Made by a program: the position numbers and the translations under genes. 46,696 nt of DNA. Source: Rhodospirillaceae bacterium. GTDB taxonomy: Bacteria > Pseudomonadota > Alphaproteobacteria > Rhodospirillales > Rhodospirillaceae. Positions 36,777 to 46,012 of this stretch are shown piece by piece. The notes below the pieces were generated by a model that did no database searches, was not told the origin of the DNA, and was given only the letters and a program-made list of their open reading frames with translations. Within the stretch, counting starts at the first letter, position 1. Every line of letters begins with the position of its first letter. The stretch covers positions 1 to 46,696 of the forward strand of contig JABJAH010000065.1 of NCBI GenBank assembly GCA_018666155.1. Direction: 5' to 3'.

Positions 36777-38720
36777 TTATTTTGAGGCGCCATTGGGTAA
36801 CGCATACGCCACGTATGCGTCGCCGAGTTCCGTCCCCGCAATGCCGTTACCGGTCGCCGCGATAACGATGAACTGCCGTCCATCAGGCCCTGCTGTGTAA
36901 GTCATGGGCACAGCCATTCCCGGCTTGGGCAAATCGGTCGCCCATACCTCCTCGCCGGTTTCGATATCAATGGCACGCAACACGCTGTCCATGGCGGCAC
37001 CAATAAAGATCAAATCGCCACCAGTGATGATGGGGCCACCAACGTTTGGAGATCCCCAAGATTTAGGGGTTTTGAATAAACCGAACGGACCAACGGACAC
37101 CTGGCCGAAAGGCACGCGCCAGGCGGTTTCGCCGGTTGTCATATCAAATGCTGTGAGCTCACCCCACGGAGGCGCATTACAAGGGATGCCCCAGGGTGAC
37201 AGCCAACGTCGACCTTCCACGCGGTACGGTGTGCCAATCATCTCACGCGACATACTCGAAGTATTTGGTTTGCCCTTGGCTTCTTCGCTGGTTAGCGGCA
37301 CCAATCGGAACACAAAGCCATAGTTGTGCGCTTTGACAACCAGTAAATTGCGTTTGGGATCGTAGGCAACACCACCCCAGTTCCCTCCACCAGCCGTGGA
37401 TGGATAGAGCAATGACCCCTGCAAGCTAGGCGGCGTAAAAATGCCTTCATAGCGGAAGCTCTTAAACTCCTCCATGCACTTGCCACGGTCCCAGAACGTA
37501 AGGCCCCAGACATCATCCTCGGTTATAACCTGCCCAGAAAATGGTCCTGGTTTGGTCGGCCACGGTTGGGTCGGTGACGTTCGCTCTTCTGGAATATCCG
37601 TTTGTGGCACCGGGATTTCCTCTATTGGAAAAACCGGTTCGCCGTTGTCACGGCGAAAGACAAAGACTGTGCCCATTTTTGTCACCTGGGCGACAGCCTC
37701 GATGACTTCGTCACCCTGACGAATATCAATCAAGGTGGGCTGGGCCGGAAGGTCGTAATCGAATACGTCGTGGTGAACGAGTTGTTTGTGCCAGACCAAC
37801 TCACCCGTCTCGCCATCAAGCACAACAATTGCGTTGGCATAGGGAATTGGATCTAGTCGATTGCCGCCGTACGGATCGGGACTTGGACTTCCAGTGGGCA
37901 CAAAAACCCAGTTGCGCTCTGTATCAACCGTGAAGGGGGGCCATATATCTCCGCCACCCGTTTGGTCGCGCATCGCCTCGGGAATGGTATTGAAATGCCA
38001 ACGTTCTTCGCCGCTGCGCACATCAAAGGCGCGGATGGTGCCGTCAGGTGAGTTCGCACGAACACTGTCGCCCACACCGCCGCCAATGATAACCAGATCA
38101 TTTAGAATGACAGGTGGCGACGTTAGATCAATCAGGCCTTCGCCGTTATATTCGTAGTCGGACAGTGAAAGGTAGCCACCACGGCCGAAATCTTCGCAAG
38201 CCTTTCCCGTATTCGCATCGACCGCAAACACGTTTCCGATTCGGTCACCTTTGAATACCCGTTTCTCGCATGCTTTTCCCGACGTTGGGTTTTCATTTTG
38301 CCAATAGCCAACCCCTCGGCAGTGTCGCGCCTTGAGCGGGGTATCGATTAAGCCGTCATGAGGATTAAACGCCCATACTTCTGTTCCCAAAGCCGGATCG
38401 AGTGCAATGATGCGATTGTGCGCCGTGCACAGGTAGAGGAGATCATTTGCCAGTATAGGAGTGGTTTCGTCGTAGCTTGGGCCTATCTCTGAGCCAAAGT
38501 CCGTCGTCTCTCCCGTGTGATAGGTCCATGCCAATTCAAGGTCATCGACATTGCTGCGATTGATTTGATCGAGGGCAGAATAGCGGCCGCCTCCGGGAAC
38601 CCCGCCGAAAGAGGACCATCCTTTATTTGTCGCAAGCTCATCGGCACTTATTGGAAGAGATGGAACGGAGAAGGCGACCAAAAGCGCTAGGCTTGTTGCA
38701 ACTGTATGACGACGAGGCAT
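36777..38720 (-). CDS. PQQ-dependent dehydrogenase (quinoprotein), periplasmic
   Basis: A 647-residue quinoprotein with a signal peptide ending LPISADE. The beta-propeller begins GWSSFGGVPGGGRYSALDQINRSNV, has repeated tryptophan-docking segments (ALDPALGTEVWAF, VLDGETGELVWHKQL, FDMTTGETAWRVP, IDIETGEEVWATDLP) and DYDLPAQPTLIDI. It resembles the soluble domain of membrane glucose/quinate-type dehydrogenases but has no N-terminal membrane helices, and no CxxCH heme domain is fused. Substrate is probably an alcohol or sugar. It converges on the TonB receptor across the shared terminator region and is divergent from the amidohydrolase gene. Confidence 0.9.
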   Translation of the reverse strand: MPRRHTVATSLALLVAFSVPSLPISADELATNKGWSSFGGVPGGGRYSALDQINRSNVDDLELAWTYHTGETTDFGSEIGPSYDETTPILANDLLYLCTAHNRIIALDPALGTEVWAFNPHDGLIDTPLKARHCRGVGYWQNENPTSGKACEKRVFKGDRIGNVFAVDANTGKACEDFGRGGYLSLSDYEYNGEGLIDLTSPPVILNDLVIIGGGVGDSVRANSPDGTIRAFDVRSGEERWHFNTIPEAMRDQTGGGDIWPPFTVDTERNWVFVPTGSPSPDPYGGNRLDPIPYANAIVVLDGETGELVWHKQLVHHDVFDYDLPAQPTLIDIRQGDEVIEAVAQVTKMGTVFVFRRDNGEPVFPIEEIPVPQTDIPEERTSPTQPWPTKPGPFSGQVITEDDVWGLTFWDRGKCMEEFKSFRYEGIFTPPSLQGSLLYPSTAGGGNWGGVAYDPKRNLLVVKAHNYGFVFRLVPLTSEEAKGKPNTSSMSREMIGTPYRVEGRRWLSPWGIPCNAPPWGELTAFDMTTGETAWRVPFGQVSVGPFGLFKTPKSWGSPNVGGPIITGGDLIFIGAAMDSVLRAIDIETGEEVWATDLPKPGMAVPMTYTAGPDGRQFIVIAATGNGIAGTELGDAYVAYALPNGASK

Positions 38721-38877
38721 GTCATTTCCCTTTTGCCAGTTATTCTTGCGGGTGACGGGTCATTCGCTTCAATTATACAGAACCGTATGTGGCTCACCAG
38801 ATACGAGCAAGTGTTGAGTGGTCTGGGTGCCTAAGGCTAGACTGGCCCCTACAATCACTCGTCCTTGGAGCACCCTG

Positions 38878-39924
38878 GTGGGATACATAGATTGCGACAC
38901 CCATGCCATCGAAAGTCTGCGCACCTGGTCCTACCTGGCGCCAAAGGATGAGCATTTTCGTCCGCCAGAGAAGAAGACTGATGGCAGTCAATCTCAGTGG
39001 AATCGTCTGAAACATTTCTGGGAAATGCCATCAGGCCAGCTGATTATCTGCGGCCTCGAGGTAGAAAGCGCGCCAGGCCAACCACCACCCAGCGTCCGCC
39101 TGCTAGATGACGTTGCGGGGCGCGTAAAATGGATGGACGATTTGAATGTCGACACCCAGATCATCATTCCAAGCTTCTTCCTTGCAGCATTATTCACTGA
39201 CCCGGCCGCGCAAACTGCTTTAACGGCGAGCTACAACCGCTGGATGGCAGATTGCTCAAAAGAATCCAATGGGCGCCTGCGATGGTCATTGGTTCCACCG
39301 CTCTTAGATATAGATGCCGCCAAAGAAGAAATTCGTTTCGGCGCGGCAAACGATGCCGCATCGGTCATGATGCGTCCGTTGGAATGCGAGAAACTTCTAA
39401 CCGACCCCTACTTTTATCCGGTTTACGAAGAAGCTCAGAAACACAATCTGACGATCGGTGTCCACATCGGCAATGCAAGCAGTCCCGTCTATGAGAATTC
39501 CGCTGCCATCATGCATGCCATCGTGCCCATGACGGCCGCGTTCGTGAACATTTTTACGTCCGACTTCGCAACTCGTTTCCCGGAGCTTCGGTTCGGGTTT
39601 CTTGAGGGGGGCTCCGAGTGGTTGCCTTTCGCTCTTCGAGAAATTTCCAGGGGCGCGGAAACAGCGTGGCGGCAGGATGTCGCCCTTGCCGACGTGCCCT
39701 TGGCGGGCACCAACTTATTCATCGACTGCACGTTTGATGAGGACCTTCCCTACGTGCTCAAATTCTCTGGTGAAGACAATCTCGTGCTCGGCTCTGACTT
39801 TGGTCACGCTGATATCGGCACAGACGTCGGCGCGCATGGCGTTATGTGTGAAAGAACAGATGTAGACGCCGCCGTGTTGAACAAAATCACGTCCGAAAAC
39901 GGCCGGCGGCTCTACGGGCTATAA
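38878..39924 (+). CDS. Amidohydrolase-2 family metal-dependent hydrolase/decarboxylase (ACMSD-like)
   Basis: A 348-residue TIM-barrel enzyme of the amidohydrolase_2 family, which includes aminocarboxymuconate-semialdehyde and related decarboxylases. I start at the GTG at 38878 with GGAG seven bases upstream; this puts the metal motif DCDTHAIE at residues 4-11, as usual. Other landmarks are GVHIGNASS, RFPELRFGFLEGGSEWLPFAL and the terminal metal aspartate in VLGSDFGHAD. The N-terminal metal site has a DTH form rather than a full HxH. Substrate is unknown. The last 13 bases overlap the convergent DUF4440 gene. Confidence 0.85.
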   Translation: MGYIDCDTHAIESLRTWSYLAPKDEHFRPPEKKTDGSQSQWNRLKHFWEMPSGQLIICGLEVESAPGQPPPSVRLLDDVAGRVKWMDDLNVDTQIIIPSFFLAALFTDPAAQTALTASYNRWMADCSKESNGRLRWSLVPPLLDIDAAKEEIRFGAANDAASVMMRPLECEKLLTDPYFYPVYEEAQKHNLTIGVHIGNASSPVYENSAAIMHAIVPMTAAFVNIFTSDFATRFPELRFGFLEGGSEWLPFALREISRGAETAWRQDVALADVPLAGTNLFIDCTFDEDLPYVLKFSGEDNLVLGSDFGHADIGTDVGAHGVMCERTDVDAAVLNKITSENGRRLYGL

Positions 39925-40391
39925 CCGACAGCCTGTCGCGGCATGCTAGCCAGGATCCGCCACCCCGCGCCATCGCGCACCCATACGTGAATCACCTCAT
40001 ACCACTCGTCGACCGCCTCACCTTCGGGTCTGACGGTTCGGTGGTTGAGGTAATAGATCACCGCCGTATCCCCATGCAGAGTGAAGGCTTTAAAATTCAT
40101 ATCGAGTTTCTCGCGGGAATTACCTTTGATACCTGCCCCTGTTCGCCGTAGGCCGTCTTTTCCTGGCTCCCAGCCCCCGCTTGGAAACGGTGCTATGAAG
40201 TTCGGCGAGGCACCGTCGATATAGGGCTGAAAGTTGCCCTCTCCACGGCTGGCATAAATGGACTGCTCAAGCGCCCAAATTTCTTCTTTCGCGGTAGCGA
40301 CCTGCTCTGGTGTGTGTTGCTGTGCGGCAACCGCAGACGCAAACATCGAAACGAATACCACAAACGATATTAGTGACTTTGGATCACGCAT
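39912..40391 (-). CDS. Secreted DUF4440/SnoaL-like protein
   Basis: A 159-residue NTF2-fold protein of the DUF4440 type with a signal peptide (LISFVVFVSMFASAVAAQQ). Family features: EEIWALEQSIYASRGEGNFQPYID at the start, FTLHGDTAVIYYLNHRTV, and EVIHVWVRDGAGWRILASMPRQ. Such cone-shaped folds bind small hydrophobic ligands; the function here is unknown. Its 3' end overlaps the convergent amidohydrolase gene by 13 bp. Confidence 0.82.
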   Translation of the reverse strand: MRDPKSLISFVVFVSMFASAVAAQQHTPEQVATAKEEIWALEQSIYASRGEGNFQPYIDGASPNFIAPFPSGGWEPGKDGLRRTGAGIKGNSREKLDMNFKAFTLHGDTAVIYYLNHRTVRPEGEAVDEWYEVIHVWVRDGAGWRILASMPRQAVGYSP

Positions 40392-40469
40392 TCCTGATTT
40401 CCCTTAAATTCTTCTGGGCAGCACTTTTATGCGAACGACACTACGCCCTGCTACCACAAAACAAGTTTT

Positions 40470-41366
40470 CTATACGCACTCGCCCTGCCATGCGAACACC
40501 GTGACAATATACTTATCTGTCGAGCACATCGTAAAAGGGGGTTTTTTATCCGGCTCCATCCAAGTGGCTTGATGCAGATCATCTAGAACATATCTAAAGC
40601 CTAATTCTTCTAGCTGCGCTAAAAGAGCGCCAAGTTTTCCATCTTCCTGACGAAACGCATGAACTTCAACAACCATACGCTCGACATTACGAAGTGAATC
40701 ACCGCAGTCAGCGAGAATTTTATACTCGGCGCCTTCTACGTCGAGCTTTAAGAGCTGTATTCGATCTTTTTCGATGACATCTTTGAGTCGGATTGTCGGA
40801 ACCGATATCCCAGCATCAGATACGTCGTCCACATGCCCCGCATCGTCTTTACTGTCAGTAAAAGTAACGCCATCGTTTCCGATCCAGACTGCCAATGCAT
40901 CGACGGCTATATCACCATGACCGAAGGCTGTGAGATTAGCCTCACACAAGGATGCGATTTTTGGATCTGCTTCAAAGGCTCTAATTCTAGCGTTGGGATA
41001 TTGCTCTTTGAAAAACAAGGACGCCATTCCTATGTGAGCACCGCAATCGAGTATAAACGGCGCTTCTGTATCGCAATCAAAGTGATAAAGGCGATCGCCA
41101 AATATCTGGCGGGTCTGATAGTAAAAACTGTGCATGTCTGCATACTTGAGAAACTTGCCAGCCACTAACATCTCGCCCGGCTCACGCCGCGGCCATTGTG
41201 CTATTTCCGGCGTCAGTTGGCCGATTATTTCCCCGAGGGCGTCACGAAGCATAGAAACAGTCCGTTGCGGTAGATATTGAGGGAGTGTACGGGAAAACCC
41301 TTCGGTGGGCCACTCACGTCTCCCATGACAGCCCAAGCCCAATCCGTTAAGTTTAAGCCACAACAT
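40470..41366 (-). CDS. FkbM-family methyltransferase
   Basis: A 298-residue SAM-dependent methyltransferase with the FkbM domain at about 115-260: FILDCGAHIGMASLFF (SAM motif I), IRAFEADP, and the diagnostic LLKLDVEGAEYKIL. It probably methylates a sugar of an extracellular polysaccharide or O-antigen, judging from the glycosyltransferase and epimerase genes next door. The start is uncertain: I chose the ATG at 41366 (AGAAG upstream), but one at 41255 would also keep the domain whole. Only 22 bp would separate it from the divergent GT4 start, leaving little room for promoters. Confidence 0.82.
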   Translation of the reverse strand: MLWLKLNGLGLGCHGRREWPTEGFSRTLPQYLPQRTVSMLRDALGEIIGQLTPEIAQWPRREPGEMLVAGKFLKYADMHSFYYQTRQIFGDRLYHFDCDTEAPFILDCGAHIGMASLFFKEQYPNARIRAFEADPKIASLCEANLTAFGHGDIAVDALAVWIGNDGVTFTDSKDDAGHVDDVSDAGISVPTIRLKDVIEKDRIQLLKLDVEGAEYKILADCGDSLRNVERMVVEVHAFRQEDGKLGALLAQLEELGFRYVLDDLHQATWMEPDKKPPFTMCSTDKYIVTVFAWQGECV

Positions 41367-41388
41367 TCTTCTGGGGGCACGTCGTTCA

Positions 41389-42672
41389 TTGCGTATCGTT
41401 GTAATCAATACAAACGACCTACATGGCGGTGCCGCACGGGCGGCATATCGCCTGCATAAGGGGCTTAGAGAAATTGGAGAAAATAGTACGTACTTTGTGA
41501 AAGAGCGGGCTACGGACGACACCTCGGTTGAACAATTCATATCCGACCCCTCACCCAAAGCCGTGGCAGAGCGGCTGACTCTTAGAGCGCAATTAGATGC
41601 TGCATACGATGAATATGCGCATTGCCGCAGCCCCGATATCGAATTGTTTAGCCAGGAACGCGTGGATGGAGATGAGGATTTCTTTATTCAACGGCCACGC
41701 GCTGACGTCATAAATTTACACTGGGTTTCCCGGTTCGTTGACTACCACCTATTCTTTACACCCGAACGAACAAAATGCCCGGTGGTATGGACGCTCCATG
41801 ACATGAACGCCTTCACCGGCGGGTGTCATTACGATCAAGAGTGCGGAAAGTACACGACGACCTGTGGGACTTGCCCCCTGCTCGGTTCAGAAGAGAAAAA
41901 CGACCTAGCCCATCGTGTGTTCGAAGCGAAAAAAAAGATCTTTGATGCTTGGCCCGCTGAGCGGTTGCATATCGTAACGCCCAGCAAGTGGCTCGCCGCA
42001 GAAGCACGAAAGAGCACATTGTTTTCCAAGTTCGACGCCACGGCGATTCCGAACGGTGTCGAAACAGATATATTCAGCCCGACCGATCAAGCGATAGCAC
42101 GGGAGAAACTAAACCTTCCTCAGAATGCCAAAATCGTATTGTTCGTATCGAATCATATTGGGTTAGCGCGTAAAGGGTTTCGAGAACTGGTGCACGCTCT
42201 ATCTCTCGTCCCGGACAATCGTGACCTCTTGCTATTAGGTGTCGGCGACAGCCACGTCCTCGATATCGAAGCCCCTTTTCAAGTCGGCCAAATCGAGTTT
42301 CAGCGCGACGATGAAAAGACCGCACTCATGTACAGCGCAGCGGACGTTACAGCGTTACCGTCCCGTCAGGACAATTTGCCAAATATAATTTTAGAATCAA
42401 TGAGTTGCGGAACACCCATTGTCGGCTTTGATGTGGGTGGCATTCCAGACGTCGTCAAACATGGCGAAACTGGATATTTAGCAAGATCTGGCAACGTGGG
42501 CGCCCTCGCGGCAGCAATCTCCGAAGCCCTAGGCGACAGCGATGCACTCAAGGCATGTGGCGAGAGAGGCCGACGTCTCATCGAGGAGGAGTATTCGATC
42601 GCTGCTCAAGGGGCCGCATACAAAAAGCTATTTGAGTCTGTCGTCGAGACAGCGCGTGCATACCGACACTAG
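41389..42672 (+). CDS. Glycosyltransferase family 4
   Basis: A 427-residue GT-B enzyme. It starts with TTG giving MRIVVINTNDLHGGAARAAYRLHKGL, the right N-terminal strand and loop for GT4; no ATG is available nearby. The acceptor half has LHWVSRF and WTLHDMNAFTGGCHYDQECGKY with several cysteines (HYDQEC, CGTCPLLG) that may bind metal. The donor half has IPNGVETDIFSP and the E-x7-E motif ESMSCGTPIVGFDVGGIPDVV. It is followed 9 bp later by galE, consistent with UDP-sugar use in polysaccharide synthesis. Confidence 0.9.
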   Translation: MRIVVINTNDLHGGAARAAYRLHKGLREIGENSTYFVKERATDDTSVEQFISDPSPKAVAERLTLRAQLDAAYDEYAHCRSPDIELFSQERVDGDEDFFIQRPRADVINLHWVSRFVDYHLFFTPERTKCPVVWTLHDMNAFTGGCHYDQECGKYTTTCGTCPLLGSEEKNDLAHRVFEAKKKIFDAWPAERLHIVTPSKWLAAEARKSTLFSKFDATAIPNGVETDIFSPTDQAIAREKLNLPQNAKIVLFVSNHIGLARKGFRELVHALSLVPDNRDLLLLGVGDSHVLDIEAPFQVGQIEFQRDDEKTALMYSAADVTALPSRQDNLPNIILESMSCGTPIVGFDVGGIPDVVKHGETGYLARSGNVGALAAAISEALGDSDALKACGERGRRLIEEEYSIAAQGAAYKKLFESVVETARAYRH

Positions 42673-42681
42673 GACAAACTA

Positions 42682-43650
42682 ATGGCAACTATTCTCGTTA
42701 CGGGTGGGGCTGGATATGTAGGGAGCCACGCCTGCAAGGCCTTGGCCGCTGCTGGCCACACGCCAGTTACGTACGACAATCTCATTCGCGGCCATGATAC
42801 GGCCGTTAAATGGGGGCCGTTAGAGGTTGGTGACATTCTTGATTCAGAGCGGCTTTCACAAGTTATTGAAAAGCACGATCCAGATGCTGTGATGCACTTT
42901 GCTGCACTGGCCTTAGTTTCAGAGTCTGTCGAGAATCCAGAACTCTATTTACGAAATAACGTTGAAGGTTCAAGAAATTTACTCGATGCCATGAAATCAG
43001 CAGGCATAAGAAAGCTAGTCTTTTCATCTACCTGTGCGATTTACGGCATTCCTGAAGAAATTCCCATTCCAGAATCTGAACCCACGAAACCCATCAGCCC
43101 CTACGGAGAATCCAAATTGCTGGTCGAAAATATGCTGGCCGAGCGAGCCGCGTCGGACGGCCTTTCCTCTTTTGCATTGCGGTATTTCAATGCCGCGGGT
43201 GCCGATCCGGACTGCGAGATTGGTGAGGACCACGACCCCGAACCCCATCTAGTTCCGAATGTATTGGCAGCCGCTATGGATGGGTCTCGCCTCACTGTAC
43301 ATGGGAACACTTATCCAACAAAAGATGGCACATGCGTGCGCGACTATGTTCACGTTAACGACCTCGCCGCCGCACACATATTGGCGTTAAGCGCCCTCGA
43401 CGAAAATGCGAAAACCCAGTTTGCAAACCTGGGTACTGGCTCGGGGTTTTCTGTGATGCAGGTCATCAAAGCCGCAGAGAACGTAACTGGAAAAACAATT
43501 CACTTCGACATAGGACCAGCTCGTTTAGGTGATCCACCGACTTTGATTGCGAACGGTGCCTACGCCCGCGAAGCTTTAGGCTGGGAGCCCAAAAGGTCAG
43601 ACCTGAATACTTTGATTGCAGATGCGTGGCGTTGGACGAAGGCTCGTTGA
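42682..43650 (+). CDS. galE: UDP-glucose 4-epimerase
   Basis: A 322-residue extended short-chain dehydrogenase. NAD loop GGAGYVGSHACKAL at the start, HFAALALVSESVENP, catalytic SSTCAIYG and Y141-GES-K145, and the terminal REALGWEPKRSDL. It interconverts UDP-glucose and UDP-galactose (or the GlcNAc forms) for surface glycans. AGGA precedes the ATG, and only 9 bp separate it from the GT4 gene. It meets the CgeB-like glycosyltransferase tail-to-tail with a 6-bp gap. Confidence 0.93.
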   Translation: MATILVTGGAGYVGSHACKALAAAGHTPVTYDNLIRGHDTAVKWGPLEVGDILDSERLSQVIEKHDPDAVMHFAALALVSESVENPELYLRNNVEGSRNLLDAMKSAGIRKLVFSSTCAIYGIPEEIPIPESEPTKPISPYGESKLLVENMLAERAASDGLSSFALRYFNAAGADPDCEIGEDHDPEPHLVPNVLAAAMDGSRLTVHGNTYPTKDGTCVRDYVHVNDLAAAHILALSALDENAKTQFANLGTGSGFSVMQVIKAAENVTGKTIHFDIGPARLGDPPTLIANGAYAREALGWEPKRSDLNTLIADAWRWTKAR

Positions 43651-43656
43651 CCTTGG

Positions 43657-44604
43657 CTAAGATTGAGTGAGTTTCTCATTCAAGGCGCCCACTAGTATGT
43701 CCTTGAACCATTCCGTTCGAGCCCTAAGCCCATGGTCTTTGAGGCAGCGGGACTGGCCATTGCGAGCAATTTCGTCGCACTTATCTGGATTATCGACATA
43801 GTAAAGAAGCTTCGAGATTAGTTCATTTTCTGTCCGAAACGTCTCTACTTCAACCCCAGGCTCAAAGAAATTGGAGAGCTCCGGATGATAGGGTGTCATC
43901 AAGAACGCCCCCGCGCCCGTCGCCTCGATTAAACGCATGTTGGGTGGTTGGTTTCCGAAGGCATCAACATCGACGTTGATGACGATACGCGCGTTACGCA
44001 AGGTGCGGAGCATGTCATCTGCCCAACGTGCGCCTTGGTTCAGCGCCTGAACATGAGGAGGAAGAGCGCTAACATCTGGCATAAATAGACCGAATGAAAA
44101 TCCACCAGCAGGGTCTGCACTCAGCTGCGCAATCATATCGAGAATTGCAATACGGCGTGTATGCTGATGAGTGACCGTACCAGAAAAAACGACGTCCCAT
44201 TGGACATTGCGGCTGTCAGTGAGCACAGGGCAATCTTCCGGGAAACCTGGGTGAAAGCGTGCTGATGCACTTGCTCCCAAAGCCTCTGCCTCCGTCATTA
44301 TCCGATCAAAACTGGTGAGAACGACGTCAAATTCAGACCAGTCCGTCCCGTTTGGGCTGGGAAACCCCCTCCAGCCTGAAACCAATGTCGGTCTTTTCTT
44401 CAGGGCACGAATGAAGCGGGAGTCGAAAACGACAATATCGGTAAAATACAAAATGTCTGGATCGAATAACTCGATCTGCCGCCTTGTTATTGCCGCGCAA
44501 TCTACCGGCTGGGAGACAGGATCACCCTGAGCTCGAGACCATGCAGATTGAGCCACGGGGTTATTAGCAATCACCTGCATCGTTTCCAGTCCGTGCTCGC
44601 GCAA
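43657..44604 (-). CDS. CgeB-like glycosyltransferase, apparently missing its 5' end
   Basis: The readable part from the TTG at 44604 is 315 residues and contains the CgeB/YkvP-type GT-B C-terminal domain: ARIVINVDVDAFGNQPPNMRLIEATGAGAFLMTPYHPE and the ELISKLLYYVDNP tail. Family-like coding continues upstream in frame to about 44680 (ANFDAQIDALLDDGFASSHIF, SRPLREHG), but the frame is then stopped by a TGA near 44750 with no ATG or GTG between. The first roughly 30 residues of the family (the opening strand and FLxxxY region) are absent. The DNA upstream instead encodes a methyltransferase fragment on the other strand. The gene is probably truncated and perhaps inactive unless a rare start is used. 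Confidence 0.65.
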   Translation of the reverse strand: MREHGLETMQVIANNPVAQSAWSRAQGDPVSQPVDCAAITRRQIELFDPDILYFTDIVVFDSRFIRALKKRPTLVSGWRGFPSPNGTDWSEFDVVLTSFDRIMTEAEALGASASARFHPGFPEDCPVLTDSRNVQWDVVFSGTVTHQHTRRIAILDMIAQLSADPAGGFSFGLFMPDVSALPPHVQALNQGARWADDMLRTLRNARIVINVDVDAFGNQPPNMRLIEATGAGAFLMTPYHPELSNFFEPGVEVETFRTENELISKLLYYVDNPDKCDEIARNGQSRCLKDHGLRARTEWFKDILVGALNEKLTQS

Positions 44605-44685
44605 AGGCCTTGAAAAAATGTGTGAGCTGGCGAAGCCATCATCTAAAAGTGCATCAATCTGTGCATCGAAGTTTGCTTCGACAAG

Positions 44686-44877
44686 ATGTGGCGGCGCACG
44701 CCTGGCACGAACATTCCTATTGTCTCAGAAGCTGAGGGACGTTCTATGGAACCTGATGTTTTCATCGTTTTTCCCTGGCACTTCCGCGACGAAATTATCA
44801 AGCGCGAGCTATCCTTCTTAGATTCTGGTGGCACCTTACTCTTTCCCCTACCCGAGTTTACTCTCGTCACCGGATGA
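44686..44877 (+). pseudogene. C-terminal remnant of a C-methyltransferase (Methyltransf_14-type end)
   Basis: About 63 residues resembling the extreme C-terminus of SAM-dependent sugar C-methyltransferases: RRTPGTNIPIVSEAEG followed by PDVFIVFPWHFRDEIIKREL and SFLDSGGTLLFPLPEF. The family motif is PGTxIPI...PDxxxxxPWxxRDEI. No SAM-binding domain precedes it; the frame is stopped at 44644. Its stop codon overlaps the next gene's ATG (ATGA), a normal operon junction, which shows that the 3' end is in its original place and that the 5' part was lost. The break point is where similarity to the opposite-strand glycosyltransferase begins. Confidence 0.65.
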
Positions 44878-45860
44878 CAAGTGACCATGACTATCTGGGA
44901 AATTTACAGACGGTTTTGATCACTGGCGCAACCGGACAGGATGGCCGGCTTGCTAGCTCAATATTGCGCAATGAGGGGCGTCGCCCCATTGGGCTTGGAA
45001 GAAAGGGCCGAGCGGCGGCGCCAACAGACCACCCAATAACTGATTGGGTCTGGTGGGATTGGCAAGATCGATCAATGCTGGAAGACCTGCTCGATGAAAT
45101 CAAACCTGATGCAGTCCTTCATCTCGCCGCACACCACCACTCTGCAACAACAAATCTCAACGATTTGGCATCAGATGCCGAGGATATGTTGTCCACCAAC
45201 ATGACGGGATCGGCTGCACTGGTTCTAGCGATACAACGAGCTGCACCCGAGGCCCGGCTCATAGCTGCAGCCTCATCTCAAATGTTTACGCCCACACAAA
45301 CAGAAACGCGTATCGATGAGTTAAGTAAAATTCTTCCCGCCAGCCTTTATGGAATTACGAAGGCAGCCACACTTCAAATGATTGATCACTATCGTCGGCA
45401 GTGTGCCATACAGGGCGGGTCCGTAATATTATTCAATCACGAATCACGGTATCGGCCGGCCCGCTTTGTTGCGCGAACAATCAGCCAAGCCGCAGCAGCA
45501 ATTTCCACGGGTGCACAAGACCGTCTGACACTGCAAAACATCGGCGCATCAGCTGACTGGTGTGCTGCGGAAGATGTCGTGGAGGCTATACTGAGGATAG
45601 CTGCATCCTCACAAAATGCTGACTTTATAGTTGCGTCGGGACAGGCAACCCCGCTTAAAGACTTGCTAGATGCAGCTTTTTCCTGTGTAGGGCTCGATTG
45701 GCGCGATCACGTAGATAGCCGAGAGGACTATCCGCAGCCTTATCTCATCGGCGATCCTAGCCGCATCCAAGCAGCGTGCGGCTGGCGCAGCGTAACACCA
45801 ATGCAATCGGTCATGGCAGACATGGTGACGCATGACCGGTTGCTACTTGAACAACAATAG
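44874..45860 (+). CDS. NAD-dependent epimerase/dehydratase, GDP-mannose 4,6-dehydratase-like
   Basis: A 328-residue extended SDR. The nucleotide motif TGATGQDGRLASSIL is that of GDP-mannose 4,6-dehydratases, as is the later LFNHESRYRPARFVARTI, though spacing is altered. LHLAAHHHSATT and the active-site YGITKAATLQM (YxxxK) are present, and ASADWCAAEDVVEA matches the GMD RDWGxAxDYVEA block. The usual catalytic SSxE/SSQMFTP segment is present as AASSQMFTPTQ. Likely makes or modifies a GDP-linked deoxysugar. It starts within the stop of the methyltransferase remnant, so it once followed an intact methyltransferase. Confidence 0.85.
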   Translation: MTSDHDYLGNLQTVLITGATGQDGRLASSILRNEGRRPIGLGRKGRAAAPTDHPITDWVWWDWQDRSMLEDLLDEIKPDAVLHLAAHHHSATTNLNDLASDAEDMLSTNMTGSAALVLAIQRAAPEARLIAAASSQMFTPTQTETRIDELSKILPASLYGITKAATLQMIDHYRRQCAIQGGSVILFNHESRYRPARFVARTISQAAAAISTGAQDRLTLQNIGASADWCAAEDVVEAILRIAASSQNADFIVASGQATPLKDLLDAAFSCVGLDWRDHVDSREDYPQPYLIGDPSRIQAACGWRSVTPMQSVMADMVTHDRLLLEQQ

Positions 45861-46012
45861 ATCGCCGCCGCATCCCATTGTGATGCCGCCCATTTAGTTT
45901 GGCTAAAGAGCGCGTTGAGAAACACCATGACAACCACGCTGCAAATCGCACTCCGACTACTTTTCAACACCTATAGTGAAAATAACCTGTGAACGAGTCT
46001 CGCAGAAATAAA

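Noticed and set aside
44643..44888. An 81-codon minus-strand open frame over the methyltransferase remnant
   Set aside because: No resemblance to any family. The plus-strand frame shows the PGTNIPI and PWHFRDEI motifs and joins the next gene by ATGA, so this is a shadow.
45927..45992. A 21-codon open frame (MTTTLQIALRLLF...) after the dehydratase gene
   Set aside because: No ribosome-binding site, no homology recognisable and far too short to support.
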